DNA of 57,362 nucleotides from Hyphomicrobiaceae bacterium (GTDB lineage Bacteria; Pseudomonadota; Alphaproteobacteria; Rhizobiales; Methyloligellaceae): positions 1-57,362 of the forward strand of contig JALCBY010000023.1 in NCBI GenBank assembly GCA_028066055.1, in the 5' to 3' direction. Both the position numbers and the translations under genes were made by a program. Each line of letters starts with the position of its first letter. Positions within the stretch are counted from its first letter, which is position 1. The notes below the pieces were generated by a model. It did not search any database. It was not told the DNA's origin and saw nothing but the letters and a program-made list of their open reading frames with translations. Positions 41,391 to 51,482 of the stretch are shown here, piece after piece.

Positions 41391-44300
41391 CCGTCCGACA
41401 GTTCAAGCAGGAAACCGACCGAAATCAGGGAATTGCGTCCGATCCGGACATTTCGGCATGGGTCTCGGCCAATGCGGGCACGGGCAAGACGACTGTTCTG
41501 GTGAACCGCGTGCTGCGCCTCCTGCTTCATCGCGATCCGGCGCAGGGCACGTATACGCGGCCTGAGGCCATCCTCTGCCTCACCTATACGAAGGCCGCCG
41601 CGGCGGAGATGGAAAACCGGCTGTTTGGCATCCTCAGCCGCTGGTCGGTCATGCCGGAGGCGGAGCTTGCCGGTGAACTGAAGGATCGGCGCGGCATTCC
41701 CGCGATGCCGAGCGATATCGTCCGTGCCCGGCAATTGTTCGCCACGGCGCTGGATGCCAAGGGCGGTCTCAAGATCCAGACTATACATGCCTTTTGTGAA
41801 CGGTTGCTGCATCGCTTTCCAATGGAAGCAGGCGTTCAGGCGGATTTCGATGTGGTGGCGGATCAAGAGCAGCGGGCACTCCGGAACGCGGCGATCGATG
41901 CGGTGCTGACGAGGGCTGTGGAGGATCCGGACAGCGCGCTCGGACGCGCCCTTTCGCAGATCGTCTTTCTGACCGGAGAAGAGCGGTTCCGAGACATCAT
42001 CGGCGTTGCACTTTCCCACCGTGAAGACTTCCTCCAGATGATGCGTGTTGCAGGATCTTCCGAACCGCTTTCGGAAGAAGAGCAGCAGGGTATCGCAACC
42101 GTTCTGGGTGTGGACCCTCTGCGATCGGAAACAGATCTGGTTGCGGAGATAGCCGACATTCTCAGCGACGGACAGATCGACGCCATGCTCGCCGATCTGC
42201 CGGCGGACAAGCCAACCGAGAGGAATTTGCTCGCAGCGCTTGAAAGGGTAAGGGGCCAGAGCAGCTCTGTTCTACGGGCCGCAGCTTTGCGCGATGCGTT
42301 TCTGACACAGCAGCAAAAACCGCGAAAGACTCTGTTGACGAAAGCGGTAGCGGAGAAGTTTCCGGAATATTTTCAGCAACTTACCGACGCTCAAGAGAGG
42401 ATCGCGTCGCTTGCGGGTGAACAAGCCGCACTGACCATCGCCCGTTCCACGGGAGCTCTATTGGCGCTCTGCGACGCGATATTCCAAAGTTATGCACGGC
42501 TGAAGGCCACCCGGGCCGTCCTCGACTATGACGATCTGATCGTTCGCACAATCTATCTGCTTGAGTCGGCGCAGGCCGCTGCCTGGGTTCTCTACAAGCT
42601 CGATTACGGCATCGACCATATCCTGGTTGACGAGGCGCAGGACACCAGCCCGTTGCAATGGCGGGTTATCGACGCGTTGGCCCAGGAGTTCTTTTCCGGA
42701 GAAGGCGCGCGCGACACCGCGCGTACACTCTTCGCGGTCGGTGACGAAAAACAGTCGATCTATTCGTTTCAGGGCGCCGACCCGGAGTCCTTTGCAACCC
42801 ACGGACGCAAGTTCGGGCGCGCGGCGGAGGGTGCGCGTGCGGAGCTTCGCCCGGTACCGCTGACCGTATCGTTCCGGTCGACCGAGCCGGTTCTCACAAC
42901 GGTCGATGAAGTGTTCGCGGGGGAGAAGGCGCGCAGCGGCATGAGTTGGGCGGGCGCGCCGGTTGTCCACAAGGCAATCCGCGAGAATCAGCCGGGCTTG
43001 GTGGAGATGTGGGCGCTCGAGGTTCCGGAGGATCATACTCCGGCCCACCCCATGCGCCCGCACGAGGAACCACCTTCGATGCGGCAGACCCGCGACAAGC
43101 TGGCAGAACGGATCGCACGGACCATCCGGCAGTGGCTTGATCGGCGCGAGTTTCTTCCCTCGCAGGGGCGTGCGGTTAGACCAGGCGATATCCTGGTGCT
43201 CGTGCGCACCCGCGATGCGTTTGTCACGAAGCTGATCCGGGCACTGAAGTCCCTGGGCGTTCCCGTGGCGGGTGCGGACCGTATGAAACTGACGGAGCAA
43301 TTGGCTGTCATGGACCTGATGGCCGTCGCCGACTTCGCGCTTATGCCCGAGGATGATTTGAGCCTTGCGACCGTCCTCAAGAGTCCGCTTGTCGGTTTCG
43401 ATGACGATGATCTGTTCGCGATCGGCTATGGCCGGTCGGGTTCGCTCTGGCGTGCCCTTCGGGACAAGGCCAGGACGGACACCCGTTACGCCGCAGCCAT
43501 CAAACGGCTCACCCGCTGGCTCAACGACGCGGACATGGAGCCGCCATACGAGTTCTTCGCGCGCGTTCTGGAAGAGAACCGGATGCAGTTGAGGCTGGCG
43601 CTGATCGCCAGACTCGGTCCGGAAGCCGGTGACGCCATCGACGAGTTTCTGAACCTCGCGCTCGAATATGAGAAGCTTGCGCCGCCGTCTCTGCAGGGGT
43701 TTCTCGACTGGATGCGCAGATCGGAAGTGGAAGTGACGCGCGACATGGAGCAGGAGCGCAACGAGGTTCGCATCATGACGGTGCATGGCGCCAAGGGTCT
43801 CGAGGCGAACATCGTCATTCTCCCGGATACCTGCAAGCCGCCGACCGGGCGCGGCGGGAGCAGACCGAAACTCCTGCCGCTGCCGCGTGCGGGTGCTGTT
43901 CCGGGTGCCGCCGATCATCTGGTCTGGGTACCGTCGGGCACGAAGCCGCTCGATGCTATTGAGACGGCCAAGACACAGTTGGCGCAGATTGAGCGGGAGG
44001 AGCACAACCGCCTGCTCTATGTGGCCATGACGCGCGCGCGCGACCGGCTCTACGTCTGCGGCTGGCAGCAGGGCAAGGAGTTGCATCCGGAATGCTGGTA
44101 CGCGCTCGTTAGGGACGGGCTCAAAGAACTGGGTAAGGAAGCTCCGGGCGCCTTGGGGGAACCCGTTTTTCGTTACGAGATTGCGCCGGATGGCGATTTT
44201 GCAGTGCTCGACAGCGACGAGGCATCACCCCCTGTTCAGGCCGCGCTTGAGCCCTGGGCCGTTGCCGATGTTCCCCACGAGGAATCCGCAACACTTCCGC

Positions 44301-44923
44301 TTACACCGTCGACCCTCTCCGCTGCTTCTGAAGACGACGGTCAAGACGTCGCGACCGCGGAACAGGACGTCGAGCCTCCGCTCGCGCGGATAGGAGAGGC
44401 GCGGTTTCAACGAGGCAACATCATTCATGCCTTGCTGCAGTATCTTCCGGCCATTCCATCGGAGCAGCGCGAAGAACGCGCCTTCGACTATGTGAAGACG
44501 CGTGGTGGCGACCTTGACGAGAAGCAACGGGATGACATCGTGTCCGAGACGCTTGGCGTTCTGTCTGATGACATCTTTGCGAGCGTGTTCGGACCGGACA
44601 GCCTTGCCGAGGTTCCGGTCGTGGCGCAGATCGACCGCCAGGACGCGCCACCCCTTCGGCTTGTGGGGCAGATCGACCGGCTGGTCGTGCGCGATGACGA
44701 TGTTTTGATTGTCGATTACAAGACCAATCGTCCACCTCCGGATACACCCGAAAAAGTTGTACCTCTCTACAAAAGGCAACTTGCCGCCTACAGGTCGGCA
44801 TTGCGCCGGATTTACCCGGAAAAACAAGTTCGTGCGGCATTGTTGTGGACCGCCGAGCCCCGGATTATGGAAATTCCCTCGGAGGTGCTCGACGAAGCCG
44901 CGGCAGGTCTCCGCGTGGCCTAG
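41387..44923 (+). CDS. addA: Double-strand break repair helicase AddA
   Basis: A 1178-residue UvrD-type helicase with a C-terminal nuclease. Motif I is ANAGTGKTTVL, motif Ia includes LCLTYTKAAAAEMENRL, motif II is LVDEAQDTSPLQW, motif III GDEKQSIYSFQGADP, later MTVHGAKGLEA and LLYVAMTRARDRLYV. The nuclease signature VLIVDYKTNRPPP is near the C-terminus. The start is taken as the GTG at 41387, which overlaps the addB TGA as GTGA and has GAGGGGAGGG 6 nt upstream; an in-frame ATG at 41354 lies upstream of that site and would overlap addB by 37 nt. Confidence 0.93.
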   Translation: MTVRQFKQETDRNQGIASDPDISAWVSANAGTGKTTVLVNRVLRLLLHRDPAQGTYTRPEAILCLTYTKAAAAEMENRLFGILSRWSVMPEAELAGELKDRRGIPAMPSDIVRARQLFATALDAKGGLKIQTIHAFCERLLHRFPMEAGVQADFDVVADQEQRALRNAAIDAVLTRAVEDPDSALGRALSQIVFLTGEERFRDIIGVALSHREDFLQMMRVAGSSEPLSEEEQQGIATVLGVDPLRSETDLVAEIADILSDGQIDAMLADLPADKPTERNLLAALERVRGQSSSVLRAAALRDAFLTQQQKPRKTLLTKAVAEKFPEYFQQLTDAQERIASLAGEQAALTIARSTGALLALCDAIFQSYARLKATRAVLDYDDLIVRTIYLLESAQAAAWVLYKLDYGIDHILVDEAQDTSPLQWRVIDALAQEFFSGEGARDTARTLFAVGDEKQSIYSFQGADPESFATHGRKFGRAAEGARAELRPVPLTVSFRSTEPVLTTVDEVFAGEKARSGMSWAGAPVVHKAIRENQPGLVEMWALEVPEDHTPAHPMRPHEEPPSMRQTRDKLAERIARTIRQWLDRREFLPSQGRAVRPGDILVLVRTRDAFVTKLIRALKSLGVPVAGADRMKLTEQLAVMDLMAVADFALMPEDDLSLATVLKSPLVGFDDDDLFAIGYGRSGSLWRALRDKARTDTRYAAAIKRLTRWLNDADMEPPYEFFARVLEENRMQLRLALIARLGPEAGDAIDEFLNLALEYEKLAPPSLQGFLDWMRRSEVEVTRDMEQERNEVRIMTVHGAKGLEANIVILPDTCKPPTGRGGSRPKLLPLPRAGAVPGAADHLVWVPSGTKPLDAIETAKTQLAQIEREEHNRLLYVAMTRARDRLYVCGWQQGKELHPECWYALVRDGLKELGKEAPGALGEPVFRYEIAPDGDFAVLDSDEASPPVQAALEPWAVADVPHEESATLPLTPSTLSAASEDDGQDVATAEQDVEPPLARIGEARFQRGNIIHALLQYLPAIPSEQREERAFDYVKTRGGDLDEKQRDDIVSETLGVLSDDIFASVFGPDSLAEVPVVAQIDRQDAPPLRLVGQIDRLVVRDDDVLIVDYKTNRPPPDTPEKVVPLYKRQLAAYRSALRRIYPEKQVRAALLWTAEPRIMEIPSEVLDEAAAGLRVA

Positions 44924-44930
44924 AGCCCCC

Positions 44931-44959
44931 TTGACTGGGGCAGGGTGGGCACATACGTT
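44931..44959 (+). promoter_or_regulatory. Candidate trxA promoter
   Basis: TTGACT (44931-44936) and TACGTT (44954-44959) at 17-nt spacing, 8 nt after the addA stop and 60 nt before the trxA ATG. The -35 matches well and the -10 only partly. It would let trxA be expressed apart from addAB. Confidence 0.4.
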
Positions 44960-45019
44960 CCGTGCGACTTCGATGGGTTCCGGTTGATTCCGTGGCCCGG
45001 AACACAGGAGATGAACGCC

Positions 45020-45343
45020 ATGGCGAGTTCCGAGGTATCCGACGACACCTTTGAGGATGAGGTCCTGAAATCCGCGACGCCGGTCGTGGTGGATTTCTGG
45101 GCCGAGTGGTGTGGTCCCTGCAAACAAATCTCTCCCGCGCTCGAGGAGATTGCGGACGAGATGGACGGCAAGGTCAAGATCGCCAAGATCAATATTGATG
45201 AAAATCCGAGCACACCGGGCAAATACGGCATTCGCGCGATCCCGACGCTCATGTTGTTCAAGGATGGCGAAGTGGCCTCCACGCAGATGGGAGCTCAGCC
45301 CAAGGGGAAGCTCGTGGACTGGATCAACAGCTCCATCTCGTGA
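45020..45343 (+). CDS. trxA: Thioredoxin
   Basis: A 107-residue cytoplasmic thioredoxin with the active site WCGPCK (Cys31, Cys34), preceded by VVVDFWAE and followed by cis-proline in [11 protein letters not shown]. It reduces disulfides in ribonucleotide reductase, methionine sulfoxide reductase and others. The ATG at 45020 is chosen because AGGAG (45006-45010) lies 9 nt upstream; an in-frame ATG at 45011 directly abuts that site. Position next to addA is the usual alphaproteobacterial order. A hairpin terminator follows. Confidence 0.95.
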   Translation: MASSEVSDDTFEDEVLKSATPVVVDFWAEWCGPCKQISPALEEIADEMDGKVKIAKINIDENPSTPGKYGIRAIPTLMLFKDGEVASTQMGAQPKGKLVDWINSSIS

Positions 45344-45367
45344 TTTCGCACCACCGACCTGTTTGAC

Positions 45368-45399
45368 AGCCCCGGCCTATGCGCCGGGGCTTTCGTTTT
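45368..45399. terminator. Bidirectional-type terminator between trxA and folC
   Basis: AGCCCCGGC and GCCGGGGCT form a 9-bp stem with a 6-nt loop, followed on the plus strand by TTCGTTTT, as expected for a rho-independent terminator of trxA. The right arm lies within the last codons of folC, so the same hairpin may end both transcripts, although the minus strand lacks a good U-run. Confidence 0.8.
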
Positions 45400-46753
45400 G
45401 CATGGCGCCCAGTATTTCGCCGGCCAGGTAGAGCGATCCGCAAATCAGAATGCGCGCAGGCTCATCGGATACGCCCGCGCTCGCCCGCAGGGCGGCAACA
45501 ACATCCTGCTGGGCGTGCGCGTCGAGCCCGTTGGATCGGGCAATCTCCGCAAGTTCGTCAGCGCCGAACGCCTTGTCCTTTCCGGAAACCGTTACCGTCG
45601 CCGCCCACTTTGAAAGACCTGCGAAATGTTCAAAGAACCTTGACGCATCCTTTCCCGTCATCATGCCGCAAATCAGGTGCAACGGGCGCGGGACCCGTTC
45701 TTCCATCTCGGCCATGGCTCGGGCAAGCGCCTCGGCGGCGGATTCATTGTGACCGCCGTCCAGCCAGATCTCCGATCCGATTGCAACATGCTGCTGAAGT
45801 GCGGGATGGGTCAGCTGTTGCAGCCGGGCGGGCCATCGTGCGGTTTTGAGGCCGCGTGCGAGTGCCGTCTCGTCGATATCCGCGTCATCAAGGGCTCCAG
45901 CGGCAGCCAGGGCGACACCGGCATTGTCGATCTGATGGCGGCCGACGAGGCGCGGCAACGGCAGATCGAGCAGGCTGTTGTCGGTCTGGAAGACCAGCCG
46001 GCTCTGCTGCTCGAATGCGTCCCAGGCCTGTCCCTGATCGATGAGCGCGGCGCCAAGTTCGCGCGCGCGGGCTTGGATGGACTGATAGGCCTCAGGAGCC
46101 TGGCGGGCAACGATACAGGGTACGCCCGGCTTCAGGATGCCGGCTTTTTCTCCGGCAATATCTGAAAGGGTGGTTCCAAGAAAACGTTCATGGTCGCGGG
46201 AAACAGACGTGATGATCGTGAGTGCGGGCTGCGTGACGACGTTGGTCGCATCGAGGCGTCCGCCAAGACCGGTTTCGAGCAGAACATAGTCGGCAGGATC
46301 GTCGGCAAACGCCATGAACGCGGCAGCCGTCGTGATCTCGAAAAAGGTGATCGGTTCACCCGCATTCGCTTTCTCCGTGAGGCGCAGATACCGGCACAGA
46401 TCCTCTTCTGAAATGTGATCCGCCCCGTGCGCGCCGGAAAGGGTGATGCGCTCATGGAACCGGACCAGGTGGGGCGACGTGAATACGTGCACACGCTTAC
46501 CCGCGGCCTCGAGAATGGCTTTCAGATAGGCGATGACGGAGCCCTTGCCGTTGGTCCCGGCGACATGAATGACGCCCTGCAAACGATCCTGGGGATTGCC
46601 GAGTTCGGCCAGCAGGCGAAGCACCCGGTCGAGGGTCAGGTCGATCACCTCGGGATGAAGCGTTTCCATCTGCTCAAGAATGGCGTCACTCGTCTCCGTG
46701 GGTGCGGTCGGCGTGGCGGCCGCGCGCCCGGTTGAGGGGGGTAGGGACGTCAT
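45377..46753 (-). CDS. folC: Dihydrofolate synthase / folylpolyglutamate synthase
   Basis: A 458-residue Mur-ligase-fold enzyme that adds glutamate to dihydropteroate and folates. Motifs are the P-loop HVAGTNGKGSV, FTSPHLVRFHERI, FFEITTAAAF, LLETGLGGRLDATNVV, SRDHERFLG, IAGEKAGI and the C-terminal DGGHN. The start at 46753 gives MTSLPPSTGRAAATPTAPTE, a low-complexity leader before conserved sequence around residue 25; an open frame continues upstream into accD without similarity. There is no good ribosome site, and the ATG at residue 29 could be used instead. It starts 35 nt after the accD stop in the same direction. Confidence 0.93.
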   Translation of the reverse strand: MTSLPPSTGRAAATPTAPTETSDAILEQMETLHPEVIDLTLDRVLRLLAELGNPQDRLQGVIHVAGTNGKGSVIAYLKAILEAAGKRVHVFTSPHLVRFHERITLSGAHGADHISEEDLCRYLRLTEKANAGEPITFFEITTAAAFMAFADDPADYVLLETGLGGRLDATNVVTQPALTIITSVSRDHERFLGTTLSDIAGEKAGILKPGVPCIVARQAPEAYQSIQARARELGAALIDQGQAWDAFEQQSRLVFQTDNSLLDLPLPRLVGRHQIDNAGVALAAAGALDDADIDETALARGLKTARWPARLQQLTHPALQQHVAIGSEIWLDGGHNESAAEALARAMAEMEERVPRPLHLICGMMTGKDASRFFEHFAGLSKWAATVTVSGKDKAFGADELAEIARSNGLDAHAQQDVVAALRASAGVSDEPARILICGSLYLAGEILGAMQNESPGA

Positions 46754-46787
46754 TGGGATAAAACGGTCTCGGCTTTGCGGATGCGGA

Positions 46788-47801
46788 TTAATCCGCAATC
46801 GGCCGGGACCCATCCTCTTGCAGGGATGCGTCGGAACCATCTTCCAGGGAAACGTCTTCGAACTCCGCTTCCACGACCGGATCTTCATTGGACGGTTCGG
46901 CGACATCCACCGATTGGTCCGCCACCACCAGGCTGGTGCCGAGTTCGTCGCGCCGCGCATCCATCAGCAGGCGGCAGATTCGGCTCAGGGTCTCGCGAAG
47001 TTGATGTCGGTGCACGACCATATCGACCATGCCGTGTTCAAGAAGATATTCGGACCGCTGGAAGCCCTCGGGCAGTTTCTCCCGGATCGTCTGTTCGATC
47101 ACGCGAGGGCCCGCGAAGCCGATGAGCGCGCCGGGTTCGGCAACGTGGATGTCGCCCAGCATCGCATAGGATGCCGTCACGCCGCCGGTCGTGGGGTGTG
47201 TCAGAACGACGATATAGGGAAGGCCTGCTTCCTTGAGCTGTTGAACGGCGACAGTTGTCCGCGGCATCTGCATGAGCGAGAGGATACCCTCTTGCATGCG
47301 CGCGCCGCCGGACGCGGCGAACATGATGAACGGCGTTTCGCGGGAAATGGCTTCACGCAGACCGGTGATGACAGCTTCGCCGGCAGCGCGCCCGAGCGAA
47401 CCGCCAAGAAAGGCGAAATCCTGAACTGCGGAGACGACCTTCAGGCCGTCGAGCGCACCCGCGCCGACAATGACGGCATCGTTCATGCCCGTCTTGGAAC
47501 GCGCGTCCTTCAGCCGGTCCGTGTAACGGCGCTCATCGCGAAACTTGAGTGGGTCGGGCGTGACCTCCGGTGTGTCGATTTTCTCGTATTCACCGGAATC
47601 GAACAGCCAGCCAAGACGGATGTCGCCGGACATGCGCATGTGATAGTCGCTGCCGGGCACGACGAACTGATTTGCCTCGAGATCCTTGTAATGGATCATC
47701 TGCCCGCTTTCGGGGCATTTGAGCCATACATTGTCCGGCACTTCCCGCTTCGACAGGATGCGCTGAATTTTCGGTCGGACGACGTTGTTGATCCAGTTCA
47801 C
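46788..47801 (-). CDS. accD: Acetyl-CoA carboxylase carboxyltransferase beta subunit
   Basis: A 337-residue AccD, which with AccA transfers carboxyl from biotin to acetyl-CoA for fatty-acid synthesis. The carboxyltransferase core is clear: [65 protein letters not shown] and [12 protein letters not shown]. The N-terminal zinc ribbon is degenerate: only Cys29 remains, with Ser32, Val48 and Ser51 at the other three positions ([15 protein letters not shown]). The C-terminal 40 residues are acidic and unlike the core. Translation starts at GTG (47801), with GAGGA 7 nt upstream. Confidence 0.94.
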   Translation of the reverse strand: MNWINNVVRPKIQRILSKREVPDNVWLKCPESGQMIHYKDLEANQFVVPGSDYHMRMSGDIRLGWLFDSGEYEKIDTPEVTPDPLKFRDERRYTDRLKDARSKTGMNDAVIVGAGALDGLKVVSAVQDFAFLGGSLGRAAGEAVITGLREAISRETPFIMFAASGGARMQEGILSLMQMPRTTVAVQQLKEAGLPYIVVLTHPTTGGVTASYAMLGDIHVAEPGALIGFAGPRVIEQTIREKLPEGFQRSEYLLEHGMVDMVVHRHQLRETLSRICRLLMDARRDELGTSLVVADQSVDVAEPSNEDPVVEAEFEDVSLEDGSDASLQEDGSRPIAD

Positions 47802-47855
47802 GGTCTTTTCCTCAATTGGCCGGCTCGTCTATGTGAATATAGGGTCGCTTTGACG

Positions 47856-48695
47856 CTATTTCACGGCGGCAGTTTCGCGCGCCCTCAGTCCTCCGGCAAG
47901 GCTGCGCACGAGGTCGACGACTTTCTCCACAGTTTCAGGCCCCGGTTTACCATCTTCGTCGAGCGTCGATCTGATCGCCTCGACGAGGGCTGATCCTACC
48001 ACGACACCGTCCGCACCTTCCGCAATCGCGCGCGCTTGATCGGGCGTCTTGATACCGAAGCCCACGGCGACCGGCAGATCGGTCTCTTTCTTGATGTTGG
48101 CGACGTGGGCATGTACCTCGCGCGGATCCGGCGTTTTTGTGCCGGTAATGCCTGCAATCGAGACGTAATAGACGAACCCGGAAGTGTTTGTGAGTACGAC
48201 GGGAAGGCGTTTGGCGTCCGTTGTCGGCGTCGCAAGGCGGATGAAATTCAGCCCGGCTTCGATTGCGGGGAGACAGATTTCGTCATCGGCCTCCGGCGGC
48301 ACATCGACGATGATGAGCCCGTCCACGCCCGCATCGATGCAATCTGCGATAAAGGCGTCGACAGGATAGATGTAGATCGGGTTGTAGTAACCCATCAGAA
48401 CGATGGGGGTATCGTTATCCTGTTCGCGGAATTTCCGGACCATCTCAAGGGTTTTCTTCATGGTTTGGCCAGCCTTGAGGGCGCGCTGCGACGAGGCCTG
48501 AACCGCCGGGCCGTCGGCCATCGGGTCGGAGAAGGGCATACCGAGCTCGACGATATCGGCTCCGGCCCCCGGGAGCTGCTTGAGGAGCTCCAGCGACGTT
48601 TCATAGTCGGGGTCGCCGGCCGTCGTGAAGGTGACCAGCGCGCCACGCTCTTCCGCCTTCAGCGCGGCGAACCGCTTGTCGATACGCGTCGCCAT
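47856..48695 (-). CDS. trpA: Tryptophan synthase alpha chain
   Basis: A 279-residue TIM barrel that cleaves indole-3-glycerol phosphate and channels indole to TrpB. Motifs are [20 protein letters not shown], the catalytic Glu in [36 protein letters not shown] (catalytic Asp) and [13 protein letters not shown]. The start at 48695 is 2 nt after the trpB stop; the frame stays open upstream within trpB without similarity. It is the third gene of trpF-trpB-trpA. Confidence 0.96.
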   Translation of the reverse strand: MATRIDKRFAALKAEERGALVTFTTAGDPDYETSLELLKQLPGAGADIVELGMPFSDPMADGPAVQASSQRALKAGQTMKKTLEMVRKFREQDNDTPIVLMGYYNPIYIYPVDAFIADCIDAGVDGLIIVDVPPEADDEICLPAIEAGLNFIRLATPTTDAKRLPVVLTNTSGFVYYVSIAGITGTKTPDPREVHAHVANIKKETDLPVAVGFGIKTPDQARAIAEGADGVVVGSALVEAIRSTLDEDGKPGPETVEKVVDLVRSLAGGLRARETAAVK

Positions 48696-48697
48696 CC

Positions 48698-49930
48698 TCA
48701 CATCTCCACGCCGAGATGCTTCGCCACGGCAAACACATCCTTGTCGCCGCGTCCGCACAGGTTCATGACCAGCAGATTGTCCTTTGGAAGCGTCGGCGCG
48801 AGCTTGGCGACATGTGCCAGCGCGTGCGATGGCTCAAGTGCGGGGATGATCCCCTCCAGCTTGGTACACAATTGAAACGCCTCAAGCGCTTCCGCATCCG
48901 TGATGGCGACATAATTGACCCGGCCCGTGTCCCGAAGCCACGAGTGTTCAGGACCGACCCCGGGATAATCCAGGCCAGCGGAGATCGAGTGCCCCTCAAT
49001 GATCTGGCCATCGTCGTCCTGCAGCAAGTATGTCCGGTTGCCATGGAGCACGCCGGGTGCGCCGCCGTTCATGGACGCGCAGTGATCCTCGGGCTTGTCG
49101 AGACCCTTCCCGCCAGCTTCCACCCCGTAAATCGCCACGTCCTTATCATCGAGGAAGGGATGAAAAAGGCCGATTGCGTTCGATCCACCACCGATACATG
49201 CGACAAGCGTGTCAGGCAGCCTGCCTTCCGCTTCCTGCATCTGCTCGCGTACCTCGTGGCCTATAACGGACTGAAAGTTCCGGACCATCTCAGGGTAAGG
49301 GTGCGGTCCGGCTGCCGTACCTATGATGTAGAATGTATCGTGGACGTTCGCGACCCAGTCGCGCAGCGCCTCGTTCATGGCGTCTTTCAGCGTACCGGTT
49401 CCCGCGGTCACCGGTCGCACCTCGGCGCCCAGCAGCTTCATGCGGAATACATTGGGCGCCTGACGGTCGATGTCGGTCGCGCCCATGTAAACAACACACG
49501 GCAGTCCGAACCGCGCAGCGACGGTTGCCACCGCCACGCCGTGCTGGCCGGCTCCCGTTTCGGCAATGATACGGGTCTTGCCCATGCGCCGGGCAAGCTG
49601 GATCTGTCCGAGGCAATTGTTGATCTTGTGACTGCCGGTGTGATTGAGCTCGTCGCGCTTGAAATAGATTTTCGCGCCGCCGAAATGCTCGGTCAGCCGT
49701 TCGGCATGATAAAGCGGGCTCGGACGCCCTCCATAATGTGTGTTGAGGTCTGTCAGTTCGCGCTGGAACTCGGGATCGGCCTGCGCGTCCTTGTAAGCCT
49801 GTTCCAGATCGAGGATCAGCGGCATGAGTGTTTCGGCAACGAAGCGTCCGCCATAAAGACCGAAATGGCCGCGCTCGTCCGGGCCGGAACGGTAGGTGTT
49901 TGATCTATCCATCGGAGGTGTTTCAGACAT
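48698..49930 (-). CDS. trpB: Tryptophan synthase beta chain
   Basis: A 410-residue PLP enzyme that joins indole and serine. The PLP lysine is Lys102 in [13 protein letters not shown], with the phosphate loop [13 protein letters not shown] and the substrate segment [10 protein letters not shown]. The start at 49930 overlaps the trpF stop in ATGTCTGA; an in-frame ATG at 49912 is a possible alternative. It is the classical trpB1 type, as expected for a gene paired with trpA. Confidence 0.96.
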   Translation of the reverse strand: MSETPPMDRSNTYRSGPDERGHFGLYGGRFVAETLMPLILDLEQAYKDAQADPEFQRELTDLNTHYGGRPSPLYHAERLTEHFGGAKIYFKRDELNHTGSHKINNCLGQIQLARRMGKTRIIAETGAGQHGVAVATVAARFGLPCVVYMGATDIDRQAPNVFRMKLLGAEVRPVTAGTGTLKDAMNEALRDWVANVHDTFYIIGTAAGPHPYPEMVRNFQSVIGHEVREQMQEAEGRLPDTLVACIGGGSNAIGLFHPFLDDKDVAIYGVEAGGKGLDKPEDHCASMNGGAPGVLHGNRTYLLQDDDGQIIEGHSISAGLDYPGVGPEHSWLRDTGRVNYVAITDAEALEAFQLCTKLEGIIPALEPSHALAHVAKLAPTLPKDNLLVMNLCGRGDKDVFAVAKHLGVEM

Positions 49931-50606
49931 TCTCGGGCTCGCTGGTACGTTTTGCAGGCGCGGCGGATTTCGCTGCGGCGATGAACTTCCGAACGAGGTC
50001 GTCATCTTTCTCGCCCGGCTGGCGTTCCACGCCGGAGGATACGTCGACAACCGGCGCATGGGTTATCGCCACGGCGGTTGCGACATTATCCGGAGTAAGG
50101 CCTCCGGACAGCATGAAGTTTGCTTGTCCCTTAACGCGCCTAAGCGCCCGCCAGTCAAACGCAACACCGTTTCCACCCGGCAGCGCGTTTGCCATGTCCG
50201 GCGGCGCCTTGGCGTCAAACAGAAGCATGTCGGCCGTACTTTCATAGACCAGAGCCGCATCGACGTCGGGAGCACTCTCGACCTTGACGGCCTTGATCAG
50301 CGGACGGTTTGCGATGGCACGAATTTCCTCAAGTCTTTCAAGAGGTTCGCTTCCATGCAATTGGAGGAAATCAGGCGAGACGATGTCGCAGACCTGCCGC
50401 ACCTCGTCGTCGTCCGGATTGACCAGTAATGCAACGGAACGCGCCGTTCCGCGGCCTCTTTCGGCAAGTGCGGCGGCCGTGTCGTGATCCACGTTGCGCG
50501 GCGAGCGGGCATAGAAGACAAGTCCGAAATAGTCGGCGCCCGCCTCCAGGGCGGCGTCCAGTGCGCGGCGGGTCTTGAGACCACAGATTTTTACTTTAAC
50601 GCTCAT
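49923..50606 (-). CDS. trpF: Phosphoribosylanthranilate isomerase
   Basis: A 227-residue TIM-barrel isomerase of tryptophan synthesis. The catalytic cysteine is in VKICGLKT at the N-terminus; [42 protein letters not shown] and VVDVSSGVE follow in family order, with the catalytic Asp in LLFDAKA. The C-terminus has about 20 extra Ala/Lys-rich residues. It is the first gene of the trpFBA run and lies 106 nt after lapA. Confidence 0.95.
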   Translation of the reverse strand: MSVKVKICGLKTRRALDAALEAGADYFGLVFYARSPRNVDHDTAAALAERGRGTARSVALLVNPDDDEVRQVCDIVSPDFLQLHGSEPLERLEEIRAIANRPLIKAVKVESAPDVDAALVYESTADMLLFDAKAPPDMANALPGGNGVAFDWRALRRVKGQANFMLSGGLTPDNVATAVAITHAPVVDVSSGVERQPGEKDDDLVRKFIAAAKSAAPAKRTSEPENV

Positions 50607-50712
50607 TGCAGGTGGACTTTATGCCGGGCGCATTTGTGCGGCAGCCTGACGAATTCCTGTTTCGTGGCAACCTAGGAGATCGTGGCCCCGCTGTCCATGT
50701 GGCAATGGCGGG

Positions 50713-51060
50713 TCACTCAGCCGCCTCGGGCGCGCCGATGCGCGGCGTTTGCGTTGTGCGCAACTGCTCGTTCAGTTGCTCGGTTTCCGCACGCAACGCC
50801 GCAGATTCCCGGGTTCGGGCCTTGGCTTCCTTGCGCCATTTGCCCTGACCGAACCAGGTGATGATGCCGCCGATGATCAAACCGGCGAGGAATGCGCCGA
50901 GAATGAACAGGAAAAACGGCGCGTCAATCGCGAAATAGGGGTCGTCGGCTGACAGTGGATCCAGGTTCAGTCGAACGTCGTGACGGTTGGCAAGCGCGAA
51001 GGCGACGAGGACGACACCTGCCGGCAAAACCAAAAAGAGCCAGACGAATTTCCTGAACAC
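50713..51060 (-). CDS. LapA-domain (DUF1049) membrane protein
   Basis: A 115-residue inner-membrane protein with two helices (about 5-25 and 47-70) and a C-terminal cytoplasmic coiled coil (AKARTRESAALRAETEQLNEQLR). In E. coli LapA works with LapB in lipopolysaccharide assembly control; no lapB is here. The start is a GTG at 51060. Position between ihfB and trpF is usual in alphaproteobacteria. Confidence 0.85.
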   Translation of the reverse strand: MFRKFVWLFLVLPAGVVLVAFALANRHDVRLNLDPLSADDPYFAIDAPFFLFILGAFLAGLIIGGIITWFGQGKWRKEAKARTRESAALRAETEQLNEQLRTTQTPRIGAPEAAE

Positions 51061-51096
51061 AGTTTGACCCCGCTCAAGTCTCCTGGTCGAACCGGC

Positions 51097-51417
51097 CTAA
51101 CCTTCTCCCGTGGACATGGAGGAAACCGATACCTCGTAATCCCTGTTCAGCCGTTCGCGCAGCTCCTTGCCGGTTTTGAAGAAGGGAACATACTTCTCCT
51201 CCACGAACACCGTCTCGCCCGTACGCGGATTTCGCCCCTGCCTGGCGGCGCGATGCTTGACGGTGAATGCGCCAAATCCACGCAACTCAACCCGGTCGCC
51301 ACGGGCGAGGGCGGCGATGATCTCTTCGAGGATCGTATTGACGATGCGTTCCACGTCCCGCTGATAGAGATGCGGATTTGCGGTGCCGATCCGTTGAATG
51401 AGTTCAGACTTAATCAT
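51097..51417 (-). CDS. ihfB: Integration host factor beta subunit
   Basis: A 106-residue HU/IHF protein that bends DNA as a heterodimer with IhfA. The beta-arm region reads [27 protein letters not shown], with the DNA-intercalating proline in RNPRTGE. Compared with E. coli IhfB (94 residues) there is a short polar tail. GAGGT lies 6 nt before the ATG. IhfB rather than HU is supported by sequence and by its place near rpsA. Confidence 0.94.
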   Translation of the reverse strand: MIKSELIQRIGTANPHLYQRDVERIVNTILEEIIAALARGDRVELRGFGAFTVKHRAARQGRNPRTGETVFVEEKYVPFFKTGKELRERLNRDYEVSVSSMSTGEG

Positions 51418-51482
51418 GACGCAACCTCAGCTTTTTCCCCCATGCGCCTATCTCTTTGGGTCTTATTAGTTTTTCGGCGCCT

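Noticed and set aside
42458-44086. Long open frame (542 codons) antisense to addA
   Set aside because: addA motifs are intact on the plus strand; the antisense product has shadow-like composition and no family features.
46680-47993. Open frame on the plus strand opposite accD and folC
   Set aside because: Both sense genes are conserved along their full length; the opposite frame has no start signal or motif.
48716-49903. Open frame antisense to trpB
   Set aside because: Same reasoning: trpB is complete and the antisense product resembles nothing.
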